Shown here: positions 1 through 6,661 of the stretch, in pieces
Numbering within the stretch: position 1 is the first letter of the stretch
How the letters are laid out: each line of letters starts with the position of its first letter
Assembly: GCA_964483775.1 (NCBI GenBank)
Contig: CAZADA010000060.1
Coordinates: 1 to 17,994 of the forward strand
Reading direction: 5' to 3'
Source: CAZADA01 sp964483775
Lineage (GTDB): Bacteria > Pseudomonadota > Alphaproteobacteria > Caulobacterales > Maricaulaceae
DNA length: 17,994 bases
Made by a program: the position numbers and the translations under genes
The notes under the pieces: model-generated
What the model was told of the DNA's origin: nothing
Databases searched by the model: none
The model's input: the letters and a program-made list of their open reading frames with translations, nothing else

Positions 1-17
1 GAAACGGCCCTGCGCGC

Positions 18-47
18 TTGACCGGTCTTGTCGGGCCCCGCTAGAGC
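18..47 (+). promoter_or_regulatory. Candidate housekeeping promoter of efp
   Basis: TTGACCG at 18-24 and GCTAGAGC at 40-47 resemble the Caulobacter-type sigma-70 consensus (TTGACG-S, then GCTANAWC) with one mismatch in the -10 octamer and a 15-nt gap, one more than the usual range. Transcription would begin near 54, giving a leader of roughly 28 nt before the efp start at 82. This is a pattern match only. Confidence 0.45.
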
Positions 48-81
48 GCTTGGTAACTTCCACCCTCGACGGGGCAGCGTC

Positions 82-648
82 ATGGCGAAAATCAACGGCA
101 ATGAAATCAAACCCGGTACGGTGATTGAACACCAGGGCACAATCTGGAGAGCAGTCAAGACGAATGCCGTGAAGCCGGGCAAAGGTGGCGCGTTCAACCA
201 AGTTGAATTGAAGAACCTCATTGACGGACGCAAGCTGAATGAACGCTTTCGTGCATCAGAGACGATCGAACGTGTGAGGCTTGAGCAAAAGGACCACACC
301 TTCTTGTTTGAGTCAGGCGATATGCTCGCGTTTATGGATGCGCAGTCGTATGAGCAAATTGAGGTCGAGCGCGATTTTTTCGGCGATCAAGCGGCCTATT
401 TGCAGGACGGCATGCTCGTTCAGATGGAATTTTACAATGACAAGCCGATCGGTGCATCCATTCCCGATCAGGTGACATTGGAGGTCGCGGAGACCGAACC
501 GGTCGTGAAGGGGCAAACGGCGGCCAATTCGTTCAAGCCGGCGGTGCTCGAAAACGGTGTGCGCACCGCCGTGCCCCCATTCATCGGGCAGGGCAAGAAG
601 ATCATCGTCAACACCGAAGACGGCGCCTACGTGAAGCGGGCTGACTGA
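82..648 (+). CDS. efp: Elongation factor P
   Basis: EF-P binds between the ribosomal P and E sites and promotes peptide-bond formation at consecutive prolines. The 188-residue product has the normal family length and three-domain layout: an N-terminal KOW-like domain with the loop VKPGKGGAF, whose tip lysine is K34 (the residue modified in EpmA-type EF-Ps), then two OB-like domains ending in the typical GQGKKIIVNTEDGAYVKR segment. An in-frame extension upstream to 28 exists, but MAKINGNEIKPGT is where EF-P normally begins, so ATG 82 is used; its ribosome-binding site (GGGGCAG) is mediocre. The efp-then-suhB order is, to my recollection, recurrent in alphaproteobacteria. No epmA or epmB is in the window, so whether K34 is modified cannot be told from here. 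Confidence 0.97.
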   Translation: MAKINGNEIKPGTVIEHQGTIWRAVKTNAVKPGKGGAFNQVELKNLIDGRKLNERFRASETIERVRLEQKDHTFLFESGDMLAFMDAQSYEQIEVERDFFGDQAAYLQDGMLVQMEFYNDKPIGASIPDQVTLEVAETEPVVKGQTAANSFKPAVLENGVRTAVPPFIGQGKKIIVNTEDGAYVKRAD

Positions 649-658
649 TCGTCAGCCC
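638..658. terminator. Hairpin across the efp stop codon
   Basis: GGGCTGAC (638-645) and GTCAGCCC (651-658) are perfect complements, an 8-bp stem with the 5-nt loop TGATC. The efp stop codon TGA (646-648) lies in the loop. The hairpin sits between two convergent genes and could stop transcription from both sides, but there is no T-run on either flank, so intrinsic termination is not certain. Confidence 0.45.
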
Positions 659-680
659 ATGCTGTCGAGCTTCGCACGCC

Positions 681-1418
681 CTAGCGACAGGACGCGCTTC
701 CGCTCTCAACGGCGTATCGGGTTTGACCCCACGTCCAAGAGCCCTGTTGCAGGGTCGAGATCGGGAATTGTTGGGTTGAGCCGTCGCTGTTGTAGAGCAC
801 AACCTCTGGACCTTGCTCGCCTTGCTGCATGGTCCACTGGCCGGCGTTTTGCGATGTGCTCGCCATGCCGGCCCAACTGTCATTCATGCCTGTGTTCTCG
901 GGGTCGCTGTCCATGTAAGGGCGGTATTCTCCGCCGATACTGATCGAACCTTCTGAGCTGCGATAGTACACGCCTCCTGGGCAAATGTGGATGTAGCCCG
1001 ACGAGCCGCCCCTGGCGCCCGAAAACATGCTGGGCGAGTACACCCAGAAAATGCGCGAGCCGGTTGGATCGCCCGGGGTGTTCGAAAAGCCGCCGGGTTG
1101 ACCGCCATAGGCGCCGTAAGGGTTTTGTCCCTGGGGATAGGTCTGCTGTTGGCCCATTTGAGCCTGCATCTCATACAGGTTCATGATGGGCGGCTGGCCG
1201 ACCATGCCAAAATTGCCCTGCTGATCCAGATAGTAAGCACCTGGCGGGAAACCGGCGAGATAGAACATTTGTTGAGTTTGATAGTCTACTTGCTCGCCAT
1301 TGACTGTATAGGATTGGGCTGCGGCAGGCAGCGCCGCGGCGCCAAGCACCATCATCAAAAACACGATACTTGCGCTCGCCTTGGCGACGGCGCGGCGCAC
1401 TTCGCCCATAGCTTTCAT
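681..1418 (-). CDS. Secreted protein of unknown function
   Basis: The 245-residue product starts with a clear Sec signal peptide (basic MKAMGEVRRAVAKA, hydrophobic SIVFLMMVLGAAAL, cleavage probably after PAAAQ or near it). The mature N-terminal part is rich in Gln, Gly, Pro and Tyr, with the stretch FYLAGFPPGAYYLDQQGNFG. The C-terminal half has a Cys-containing segment (YIHICPGGVYYRSSEG) followed by alternating beta-like segments (GQWTMQQGEQGPEVVLYNSDG, then the SWTWG region) and a final Cys, suggesting a small beta-barrel or lipocalin-like fold. ATG 1418 is chosen over GTG 1433 because GGGGA lies 8 nt before it. It faces efp. I do not recognise a named family, and the export prediction is the only functional statement the sequence supports. 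Confidence 0.85.
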   Translation of the reverse strand: MKAMGEVRRAVAKASASIVFLMMVLGAAALPAAAQSYTVNGEQVDYQTQQMFYLAGFPPGAYYLDQQGNFGMVGQPPIMNLYEMQAQMGQQQTYPQGQNPYGAYGGQPGGFSNTPGDPTGSRIFWVYSPSMFSGARGGSSGYIHICPGGVYYRSSEGSISIGGEYRPYMDSDPENTGMNDSWAGMASTSQNAGQWTMQQGEQGPEVVLYNSDGSTQQFPISTLQQGSWTWGQTRYAVESGSASCR

Positions 1419-1568
1419 GGTGGTTTTCCCCACAGGTTAGCTCTTGCCTCTACCAGAGCGTAATTTGAACGAGAATCAAGGCTTGAATGGGGCAATAAAG
1501 GCTGCGCCCGTCGGATTGGCGCGCGTGCGGCTTTCCCTAGGCCCGCGCATTGTGTAGAGCGATGCGCC

Positions 1569-2369
1569 ATGCCTACGCCGTCCGCTTTGATCTCCGTCAT
1601 GCAGTCCGCCGCACGTAAGGCTGCGCGCGGTTTGCGCCGTGATTTCGGCGAGGTTGAGCATTTGCAGGTGTCGCGGAAGGGACCGGCGGACTTTGTGTCG
1701 ATCGCCGATCAGCGAGCTGAGGCCGTTTTGCTGGAGGAATTGAGCAAGGCTCGGCCGGGATATGGCTTTCTTCTCGAGGAGGGCGGCGCTGTCGCCGGCA
1801 CCGATCCCAGCCATCGCTTCATCATCGATCCGCTTGATGGCACAACGAACTTTCTGCACGCCATTCCCCACTACGCGGTGTCCATCGCTTTGGAACGGGA
1901 CGGGGCGTTGGTGGCTGGGGTGGTGTACTATCCCGCGGCTGATGAGTTGTTTTGGGCCGAGAAGGGCAAAGGCGCGTTCGTCAATGACCAGCGCTTGCGG
2001 GTCTCGGCGCGGCGCGAGCTGAGCGACGCTGTCATCGCCACCGGCATTCCCTTTCGCGGCCGGCCGGGACACGCTCAGTTCCTGACCGAGTTGCACGCGG
2101 TCGCGCCGAAGGTTGCGGGCATTCGCCGGTTCGGCGCGGCGTCGCTGGATCTGTGTTATGTGGCCGCCGGCCGGTTTGACGCCTTCTGGGAGCGGGGACT
2201 TGCCGCATGGGACATCGCAGCTGGCGTTGTCATCGTGCGTGAGGCGGGCGGACTGGTGGAGGAACTGGACAGCGGTGACGATGTCCTCGCGACCGGCAAC
2301 ATCGTGGTCGGGGCGCCGGATGTGTTGCGCGGCTTGCGCACGACGTTGACTGATCTGGCGCCGGCCTAG
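1569..2369 (+). CDS. suhB: Inositol monophosphatase family protein (SuhB-like)
   Basis: A 266-residue member of the Mg-dependent, Li-sensitive sugar phosphatase family. Metal ligands are visible: E70/E71 in LLEEGG, D87 and D90 in the signature DPLDGTTNF, and D215 in AAWDIAAG. The family hydrolyses inositol-1-phosphate and related sugar phosphates; in E. coli SuhB also takes part in rRNA transcription antitermination, a role that cannot be assumed here. It is downstream of efp but separated by the oppositely oriented secreted-protein gene, so it needs its own promoter. No Shine-Dalgarno sequence precedes ATG 1569, and a TGTAGAGC -10-like element ends only 8 nt before it, which would fit a leaderless mRNA. 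A general phosphatase of the same family (CysQ- or HisN-like) is a less likely alternative. Confidence 0.92.
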   Translation: MPTPSALISVMQSAARKAARGLRRDFGEVEHLQVSRKGPADFVSIADQRAEAVLLEELSKARPGYGFLLEEGGAVAGTDPSHRFIIDPLDGTTNFLHAIPHYAVSIALERDGALVAGVVYYPAADELFWAEKGKGAFVNDQRLRVSARRELSDAVIATGIPFRGRPGHAQFLTELHAVAPKVAGIRRFGAASLDLCYVAAGRFDAFWERGLAAWDIAAGVVIVREAGGLVEELDSGDDVLATGNIVVGAPDVLRGLRTTLTDLAPA

Positions 2370-2464
2370 TGGGATGCAGTTCAGCGCGGTTCGGGTCTCG
2401 AAACCGCCGCGATATCGGCTAGGGTCTGGGAACGGACGGCCCGACCTGGGCAAGGGAGACAGGC

Positions 2465-3631
2465 ATGGTTGAGCGCGTATTGGACGATGTGACCGTGGGA
2501 CGTGGGCCCGCGTTTACAGGGCCTGGACGATATGTCGCGCCGATGTTCCTGTTTGTCTTAGCGATCGCTGCGCTTGTCTTTGCTTTGATGCAGGGAAGCG
2601 CCACGGTCAAGGATGCATTTTTTGCCAATATTTATATCAACGGATCGATTGTTGCGGTCTTGTTCATCGGCGTTGCATATACGTTTCATCAAACCTTGGG
2701 CGTGCGTCCGGCCGTCGCGTGGTTGCGCGAACTGTCCGAGTACCGCGATCTGAACCGCATGCGTCAGCCGCCCTCCTTGATTGCGCCGATGGCGTTGATC
2801 AGCGCGGATGCCGGCGGACGGCCTCGCGTTTCGCCGCAGTCAGCCAAATCAATCCTCGACTCGGTGGGCGCGCGCATGGGCGAAGCGGGTGAGCTGACGC
2901 GCTATTTTTCGCGGTTGCTGATCTTTTTGGGGCTGCTTGGCACGTTTTGGGGCTTGCTGCAGACGGTGGGGTCGCTGGTGCAGTCGGTTGGCGCTTTGGC
3001 GCCCGAGCCGGGCGGACCCGGCGCGCCGGCCACAACCAGCAGCGACGTGGTGACCAATCTGTTCGTTACGATCCAGGAACCGCTTGAGGGCATGGGCACG
3101 GCGTTCTCCTCATCGATTTTCGGGCTCGCGGGATCGTTGGTGTTGGGGTTCCTCGACCTTCAGGCCAGCCAGGCGCAGAACCGGTTCTACACCGAGATGG
3201 AAGACTGGATGGTGTCGATCACGCGGGTGTCGCCGACCGGTATTGAATCAGCGTCGGGCAATCCAGGTTTTACAACCGCACTGATCGAACAGACAGCCGA
3301 CAGTCTTGATAAACTTGGAGAATTGGTCGCGCGCGCTGAGGATGGGCGCGCACGCAGCAATGAGGCGATCAACATCCTGGCCGAACAGCTTGGGGTCTTA
3401 ACCGAGCGGTTCAGTCGCCAGGAAGAGGCGATTGTGGCGATCAAAGAGCGGGTGCTCGACGATTCCGCCCTGCGCCACGTGCGTTCGCTGGACCAGACGC
3501 TGCAACGCTTGTCGGAATCGTTGGTGGCTGAGCAGACCGAGAGCAATCAGGCGCTGCGTGGCGAGTTGCGGACGCTTGCCCGCGCCATCACAGCCTCGCT
3601 TGAGGCGGCGTCGCGCCGGGATCGGGGCTAG
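2465..3631 (+). CDS. MotA/TolQ/ExbB-type proton-channel protein
   Basis: 388 residues. Four hydrophobic segments are visible: about 25-43, 59-74, 151-173 (LLIFLGLLGTFWGLLQTV) and 212-231. The last carries the TolQ/ExbB-like pattern GMGTAFSSSIFGL. The region between the second and third segments is cytoplasmic, as in MotA/TolQ proteins. A Pro/Gly/Ala-rich linker (178-193) separates segments 3 and 4. After segment 4 comes a long charged, coiled-coil-prone tail (about 270-388), much longer than in TolQ or ExbB. Family knowledge: such proteins assemble as a pentamer around two partner helices and turn ion flow into work. The partner gene begins 5 nt downstream, so the two are surely one operon. 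A good RBS (AGGGAGA, 5 nt before ATG 2465) supports the start. What the motor drives is unknown; no flagellar or Ton/Tol gene is nearby. Confidence 0.9.
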   Translation: MVERVLDDVTVGRGPAFTGPGRYVAPMFLFVLAIAALVFALMQGSATVKDAFFANIYINGSIVAVLFIGVAYTFHQTLGVRPAVAWLRELSEYRDLNRMRQPPSLIAPMALISADAGGRPRVSPQSAKSILDSVGARMGEAGELTRYFSRLLIFLGLLGTFWGLLQTVGSLVQSVGALAPEPGGPGAPATTSSDVVTNLFVTIQEPLEGMGTAFSSSIFGLAGSLVLGFLDLQASQAQNRFYTEMEDWMVSITRVSPTGIESASGNPGFTTALIEQTADSLDKLGELVARAEDGRARSNEAINILAEQLGVLTERFSRQEEAIVAIKERVLDDSALRHVRSLDQTLQRLSESLVAEQTESNQALRGELRTLARAITASLEAASRRDRG

Positions 3632-3636
3632 CGTTT

Positions 3637-4725
3637 ATGGCTGTGCGCTCGTTTTCTCAGCTGCGCCGACAGGATTCGGGGGATTATTGGCCGGGTTTCG
3701 TCGATGCCTTGGCGACATTGCTTTTGGTGGCGATCTTCTTGTTGTCGGCGTTTTTGGTGGCTCAGTTTGTCCTTGGCCAAGAGCTGACCGGGCGCGATGA
3801 GCAACTCGCCCAGCTCGACCAGCAAAACCAGTCCTTGCGCACGCAGTTGGACGCGTTGGCTGATGCGCTCGGGGTGGAACAAAGCAACGCGCTCAATGAA
3901 GTCAACGCGCTGCTGACTGAGAACACGCAGCTGGAGGACGAAAACGAGAGTTTGACCGAGGAGGGCCGAAGGCTGCGTGCGACGTTGGTGGCTGCGGAGT
4001 CCGAGGCTTCGCGATTGCGTCAGTCTCTGGCGGCGGCCCAGGGTCAGGCGACGTTGCTCACCGTGTCTTTGGATGACGAGCGAGCGTTAAGTGAGGCGGC
4101 GCAGTTGGAAGCGGCGCTGTTGCGTCAGGAAATCGCGGCGTTGAACGATCAGTTGTCGGTGCTGTTGTCGGCGTTGGAGGAGTCTGAACAACGCGATCGC
4201 GAGCAACAGGCGCAGATCGAGAACCTCTCACAACGGCTGAACACGGCGTTGGCGCGCCGGGCCCAGGAACTGGCGCGGGTCCGATCGGAGTTCTTTGAGA
4301 AATTGACCAACGCGTTGGGCGAACGCTCGGACGTGCGCATTGTCGGTGACCGGTTTGTGTTCGAGACCGACGTTGTGTTCGCTTCGGCCGAAGCGGACAT
4401 CACTCCGGCTGGTCGCGATCAATTGGCGCGGATCGCTGATGTGATCAAGGAGATCGCCGAGGACATTCCTGATGACGTGGATTGGATCATCCGGGTTGAT
4501 GGTCACACCGATGAACGCGGCATCTCCACCGAACAGTTTCCGTCCAATTGGTATCTTTCGGCGGCCCGGGCGATCTCGGTGGTCAACTTCTTTGAGGAAC
4601 AAGGCATTGAGTCTCGGCGCTTGGTCGCGGCCGGATTTGGTGAGTTCTACCCGCTGGATGAAGCGCGCACGCAAGAAGCCTATACCCGCAACCGGCGCAT
4701 CGAACTGAAGCTGGATAGCCGATAA
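3637..4725 (+). CDS. MotB-like peptidoglycan-binding OmpA-domain protein
   Basis: 362 residues: short cytoplasmic N-terminus, one transmembrane helix (about 22-46) preceded by DYWPGFVDALATLLL with Asp23 at the place of the MotB/ExbD/TolR proton-carrying Asp, then about 180 residues of Gln/Glu/Leu-rich coiled coil (50-230), then an OmpA-C/MotB domain (232-362). The domain has the peptidoglycan motif HTDERG (D292) and FPSNWYLSAARA (R311); the PSNW-LS-ARA form is the one seen in MotB rather than Pal. It should anchor the channel formed by the upstream gene to the cell wall. The long periplasmic coiled coil is unlike classical MotB, TolR or ZorB and suggests a spacer reaching far from the membrane. 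The start is 5 nt after the upstream stop; GGGG about 9 nt before it may be the ribosome-binding site. Confidence 0.92.
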   Translation: MAVRSFSQLRRQDSGDYWPGFVDALATLLLVAIFLLSAFLVAQFVLGQELTGRDEQLAQLDQQNQSLRTQLDALADALGVEQSNALNEVNALLTENTQLEDENESLTEEGRRLRATLVAAESEASRLRQSLAAAQGQATLLTVSLDDERALSEAAQLEAALLRQEIAALNDQLSVLLSALEESEQRDREQQAQIENLSQRLNTALARRAQELARVRSEFFEKLTNALGERSDVRIVGDRFVFETDVVFASAEADITPAGRDQLARIADVIKEIAEDIPDDVDWIIRVDGHTDERGISTEQFPSNWYLSAARAISVVNFFEEQGIESRRLVAAGFGEFYPLDEARTQEAYTRNRRIELKLDSR

Positions 4726-4734
4726 TGAGGCGAA

Positions 4735-4768
4735 GGCCCCGAGGTGCGCGGATCCACGCCTCGGAGCC
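4735..4768. terminator. Hairpin between convergent genes
   Basis: GGC-C-CCGAGG (4735-4744) pairs with CCTCGG-A-GCC (4759-4768): 9 pairs with one mismatch and a 14-nt loop. On the + strand it is followed by CTCTGTTTGT, a weak T-rich tail. It lies just after the MotB-like gene and before the end of the GumN-like gene, so it may terminate both. Confidence 0.5.
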
Positions 4769-4792
4769 CTCTGTTTGTCGGCCGTGGTTGCG

Positions 4793-5653
4793 CTATTGGA
4801 CGCGTTCGACGGTGTAGCCTTCGGCTTCCAGCAAGGTCGGCACGCCGCTTTCACCGACCAAGTGCCCCGCGCCAACGACGATCACCGCGTCGTCGGACCC
4901 GTCCATCAGCGTGTCGAGCTCTTCAACCCAGGCCACGTTGCGATCCACAATGAGGGTTTGGTAGATCTGCGCATCCAGATCGCGCATGGCGCCGTGGAAG
5001 ATCTCGTCGAGCTGTTCAACGTCGCCAGCGGCCCAAGCCGCCACCATGTGGTCCAACATGGCGGGATCGTCTTCGAGTTGCTGCAGTCCCGCCACCAGGG
5101 ACTGGACGCCGATGTCATCGGGCAGGTCGGCAAAAAAGCGGATCTGCTCCTCGGGCGTTTCAAAGAAGCGCTCAAGCGAATCGTCGGTTTCCCCGCTTAA
5201 GACCATCTCTACGCCCGAGTTGGGGTCATAGCCCGACGCCTGAATGGCGGTGAGCGGGATCATCAGGCCCGCCAACCATGGGCGGAGCGGCTCGAGCGTG
5301 CTGACGGGGACGCCGTAGGCGGCCGCGACGCGATTGAGCAACGCGATCTGCTCTTCGTCCAGCAGGCTCGTGAGCGTCGTGCCTTCAGGGTTGAGGCCGT
5401 ATTGGAAGATCAATTGCTGGAATTGGCCTTGGGCGTTTTCGTCCGTTGGCGCCTCGAAGTACACAGCTTCGGCCTCGGCGATCGCCGCATCGAGGGCGTC
5501 TGTGCGCCACTCGGTCTCGGGCTTTAGCACATGCACCGAGCCAAACAGCCAAATCGTGTTGTCGTCGTCGCTGATTTTCCACATGGCCGGATCGGCGGTT
5601 GCTGTGGTGGCGAGCGCTAGGCTGGCCGTCATGCTCATCAAAATCTGTTTCAT
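4793..5653 (-). CDS. TraB/GumN family protein, exported
   Basis: 286 residues with a signal peptide (MKQILMSMTASLALATTATA, mature from about D21). Family motifs are GSVHVL (38-43, the GxxH motif), a conserved mid-region (YDPNSGVEMVL followed by ETPEEQIRFFADLP), DRNVAW near residue 235, and the terminal GAGHLVGESGVPTLLEAEGY block. The TraB/GumN fold is related to the TIKI/EreA/PrgY enzymes, metal-dependent hydrolases or proteases; most bacterial members have no known substrate, and the old GumN link to xanthan does not imply that role. Compared with many relatives, the segment between GVEMVL and the EEQ motif appears short. Its promoter region is shared with a divergent membrane protein/XRE pair and carries a palindrome over the -10 area. 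Confidence 0.92.
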   Translation of the reverse strand: MKQILMSMTASLALATTATADPAMWKISDDDNTIWLFGSVHVLKPETEWRTDALDAAIAEAEAVYFEAPTDENAQGQFQQLIFQYGLNPEGTTLTSLLDEEQIALLNRVAAAYGVPVSTLEPLRPWLAGLMIPLTAIQASGYDPNSGVEMVLSGETDDSLERFFETPEEQIRFFADLPDDIGVQSLVAGLQQLEDDPAMLDHMVAAWAAGDVEQLDEIFHGAMRDLDAQIYQTLIVDRNVAWVEELDTLMDGSDDAVIVVGAGHLVGESGVPTLLEAEGYTVERVQ

Positions 5654-5686
5654 AGCGTGTCTCTCATCTTCGATCGCTTGGCGTTC

Positions 5687-5716
5687 TTGCGATACGATGT
5701 GTTGTATATATACAAT
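5687..5716 (+). promoter_or_regulatory. Candidate promoter of the membrane protein-XRE pair
   Basis: TTGCGA (5687-5692) and TACAAT (5711-5716, five of six matches) are spaced by 18 nt. The -10 overlaps the same palindrome as the divergent promoter. Transcription from near 5723 would leave a leader of about 60 nt before the ATG at 5785. Confidence 0.4.
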
Positions 5717-5729
5717 TTTTCGTTGTCAA
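5701..5729 (-). promoter_or_regulatory. Candidate promoter of the GumN-like gene
   Basis: On the - strand TTGACA (5729-5724, perfect -35) is followed after 17 nt by TACAAC (5706-5701, four of six matches to the -10 consensus). The -10 overlaps the 14-bp palindrome at 5702-5715, so a protein bound there would block this promoter. Confidence 0.5.
5702..5715. promoter_or_regulatory. Perfect 14-bp palindrome, probable operator
   Basis: TTGTATATATACAA is its own reverse complement. It sits in an AT-rich patch of an otherwise GC-rich window, between two divergent genes, over the candidate -10 elements of both. The neighbouring XRE-type regulator (6404-6643) is the natural candidate to bind it as a dimer; that assignment is inferred from position. 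Confidence 0.6.
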
Positions 5730-5784
5730 TGGGCTCGTATTAGCATACTGCTGTTTTATGATGTTGTTGTATGGGAACGATCCG

Positions 5785-5839
5785 ATGGTGATGTGGAGAC
5801 TTTGGAGTGCGCGCTTGGCGCCGATGCTTGCGGTGGCGC
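5785..5839. repeat. Left copy of 55-bp duplicated contig end
   Basis: These 55 bases, running up to the first N, are identical to 5940-5994 directly after the last N. This copy holds the true start region of the membrane-protein gene (ATG 5785, GGGA upstream at about 9 nt). It is best read as an assembly duplication, not biology: two contigs overlapping by 55 bases were scaffolded without merging. Confidence 0.9.
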
Positions 5840-5939
5840 NNNNNNNNNNNNNNNNNNNNNNNNNNNNNNNNNNNNNNNNNNNNNNNNNNNNNNNNNNNNN
5901 NNNNNNNNNNNNNNNNNNNNNNNNNNNNNNNNNNNNNNN
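5840..5939. other. Assembly gap of 100 Ns
   Basis: Exactly 100 undetermined bases, the conventional placeholder for a gap of unknown size. Because both flanks end in the same 55 bases, the real gap is probably absent and the true sequence 155 bases shorter here. Confidence 0.97.
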
Positions 5940-5994
5940 ATGGTGATGTGGAGACTTTGGAGTGCGCGCTTGGCGCCGATGCTTGCGGTGGCGC
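5940..5994. repeat. Right copy of 55-bp duplicated contig end
   Basis: Identical to 5785-5839 and continuing into the intact reading frame of the membrane-protein gene. In a merged sequence only one copy would remain. Confidence 0.9.
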
Positions 5995-6398
5995 TGCATA
6001 TTGTGGGCGCCGTTTTGTTGGCGGGTTCGCCGTCGTACGAGGCGCTGGGTTGGGGGATGATTGTGACCGCCTGGATCGGCTTCACCGTCTACAGTTTGGC
6101 GATGATTGCGACAGGGGACCTGATCCAGAAGTGTTTGAATTGTATCTTCTTTGGAAAGTCGCAGCTGGATGAGATGGGGCGCGAGCTCGCCATGCGGGCG
6201 TCCAACTTTGCGTATCTGTTGGTGATGTTTGGCGGGGGACTGGTGATAGGCATGCACCTCGCCGACATGTGGGACGGCGAAACCGAGCAACGGTTTGCGC
6301 GCCTCTATATGGAGCTCTTGACCCTGATGTTCGTCGGCGCCGCCGCGCCCACCGCCTATCTGGGTTGGCGTGTTCGGCCGCTCGACGCGGAGGCGTGA
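5940..6398 (+). CDS. Four-helix membrane protein paired with XRE regulator
   Basis: 152 residues from ATG 5940 (equivalent to ATG 5785 in the left copy; if the flanks are merged, upstream in-frame ATGs at 5758 and 5761 could add nine or eight residues, MMLLYGNDP). Four hydrophobic stretches are visible: LAPMLAVALHIVGAVLLAG, GWGMIVTAWIGFTVYSLAMIA, FAYLLVMFGGGLVIGMHLA and LTLMFVGAAAPTAYLGW. A KCLNC pair of cysteines sits in the loop between helices 2 and 3. The stop codon runs into the ribosome-binding site of the XRE gene, so the two are co-translated or nearly so. Small membrane proteins encoded next to short XRE regulators are a known arrangement (DUF2178-like pairs), but I cannot assign this one to a family. 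Confidence 0.8.
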   Translation: MVMWRLWSARLAPMLAVALHIVGAVLLAGSPSYEALGWGMIVTAWIGFTVYSLAMIATGDLIQKCLNCIFFGKSQLDEMGRELAMRASNFAYLLVMFGGGLVIGMHLADMWDGETEQRFARLYMELLTLMFVGAAAPTAYLGWRVRPLDAEA

Positions 6399-6403
6399 GG
6401 GGT

Positions 6404-6643
6404 ATGAGCCAGACGTTCAATCGGATCGCGGTGTTGCGCGCCGAACGCGGTCTGTCGCGTAAGCAACTTGCTCAAGCGGTTGGCGTTAACCACCAAACGA
6501 TTGGGTATTTGGAGCGCGGTGACTACAATCCATCGCTAGAGCTGGCGCTGAAGCTCGCCGAGTATTTCGAACTGCCGGTCGAGGCGATGTTTTCACTCGA
6601 GCCGTTTAAGTCCTTGTCTGAACTGTACAAGCAAGGCAGTTAG
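6404..6643 (+). CDS. Small XRE-family HTH transcriptional regulator
   Basis: 79 residues that are almost entirely a Cro/C1-type helix-turn-helix domain (about 7-66): IAVLRAERGLSRKQLAQAVG, then VNHQTIGYLERGDYNPSLEL, then ALKLAEYFELPVEAMFSLEP. The recognition helix lies around VNHQTIGYLERG. This short form with the NPSLELALKLAEYF block is typical of regulators encoded beside a small membrane protein. Good RBS: GAGGGG overlapping the upstream stop codon, ATG 5 nt after that stop. It probably represses its own operon and perhaps the divergent GumN-like gene through the palindrome at 5702-5715; this is inferred from position and gene type, not shown. Confidence 0.93.
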   Translation: MSQTFNRIAVLRAERGLSRKQLAQAVGVNHQTIGYLERGDYNPSLELALKLAEYFELPVEAMFSLEPFKSLSELYKQGS

Positions 6644-6661
6644 CGGCGCGGGTGGCGGCAT

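Noticed and set aside
1476..2453. Long - strand open frame of 325 codons
   Set aside because: Antisense to suhB, whose metal-binding motifs are intact.
2465..4725. Zorya-type antiphage defence (ZorA/ZorB)
   Set aside because: The motor plan is similar, but no ZorC, ZorD or ZorE-like gene is adjacent, the MotB-like protein has a long coiled coil unlike ZorB, and the neighbours are efp, suhB and a GumN-like gene.
5785..5994. Genuine direct repeat, attachment site or gene duplication around the Ns
   Set aside because: The copies abut a 100-N placeholder exactly and keep the same reading frame; an unmerged contig overlap explains everything.
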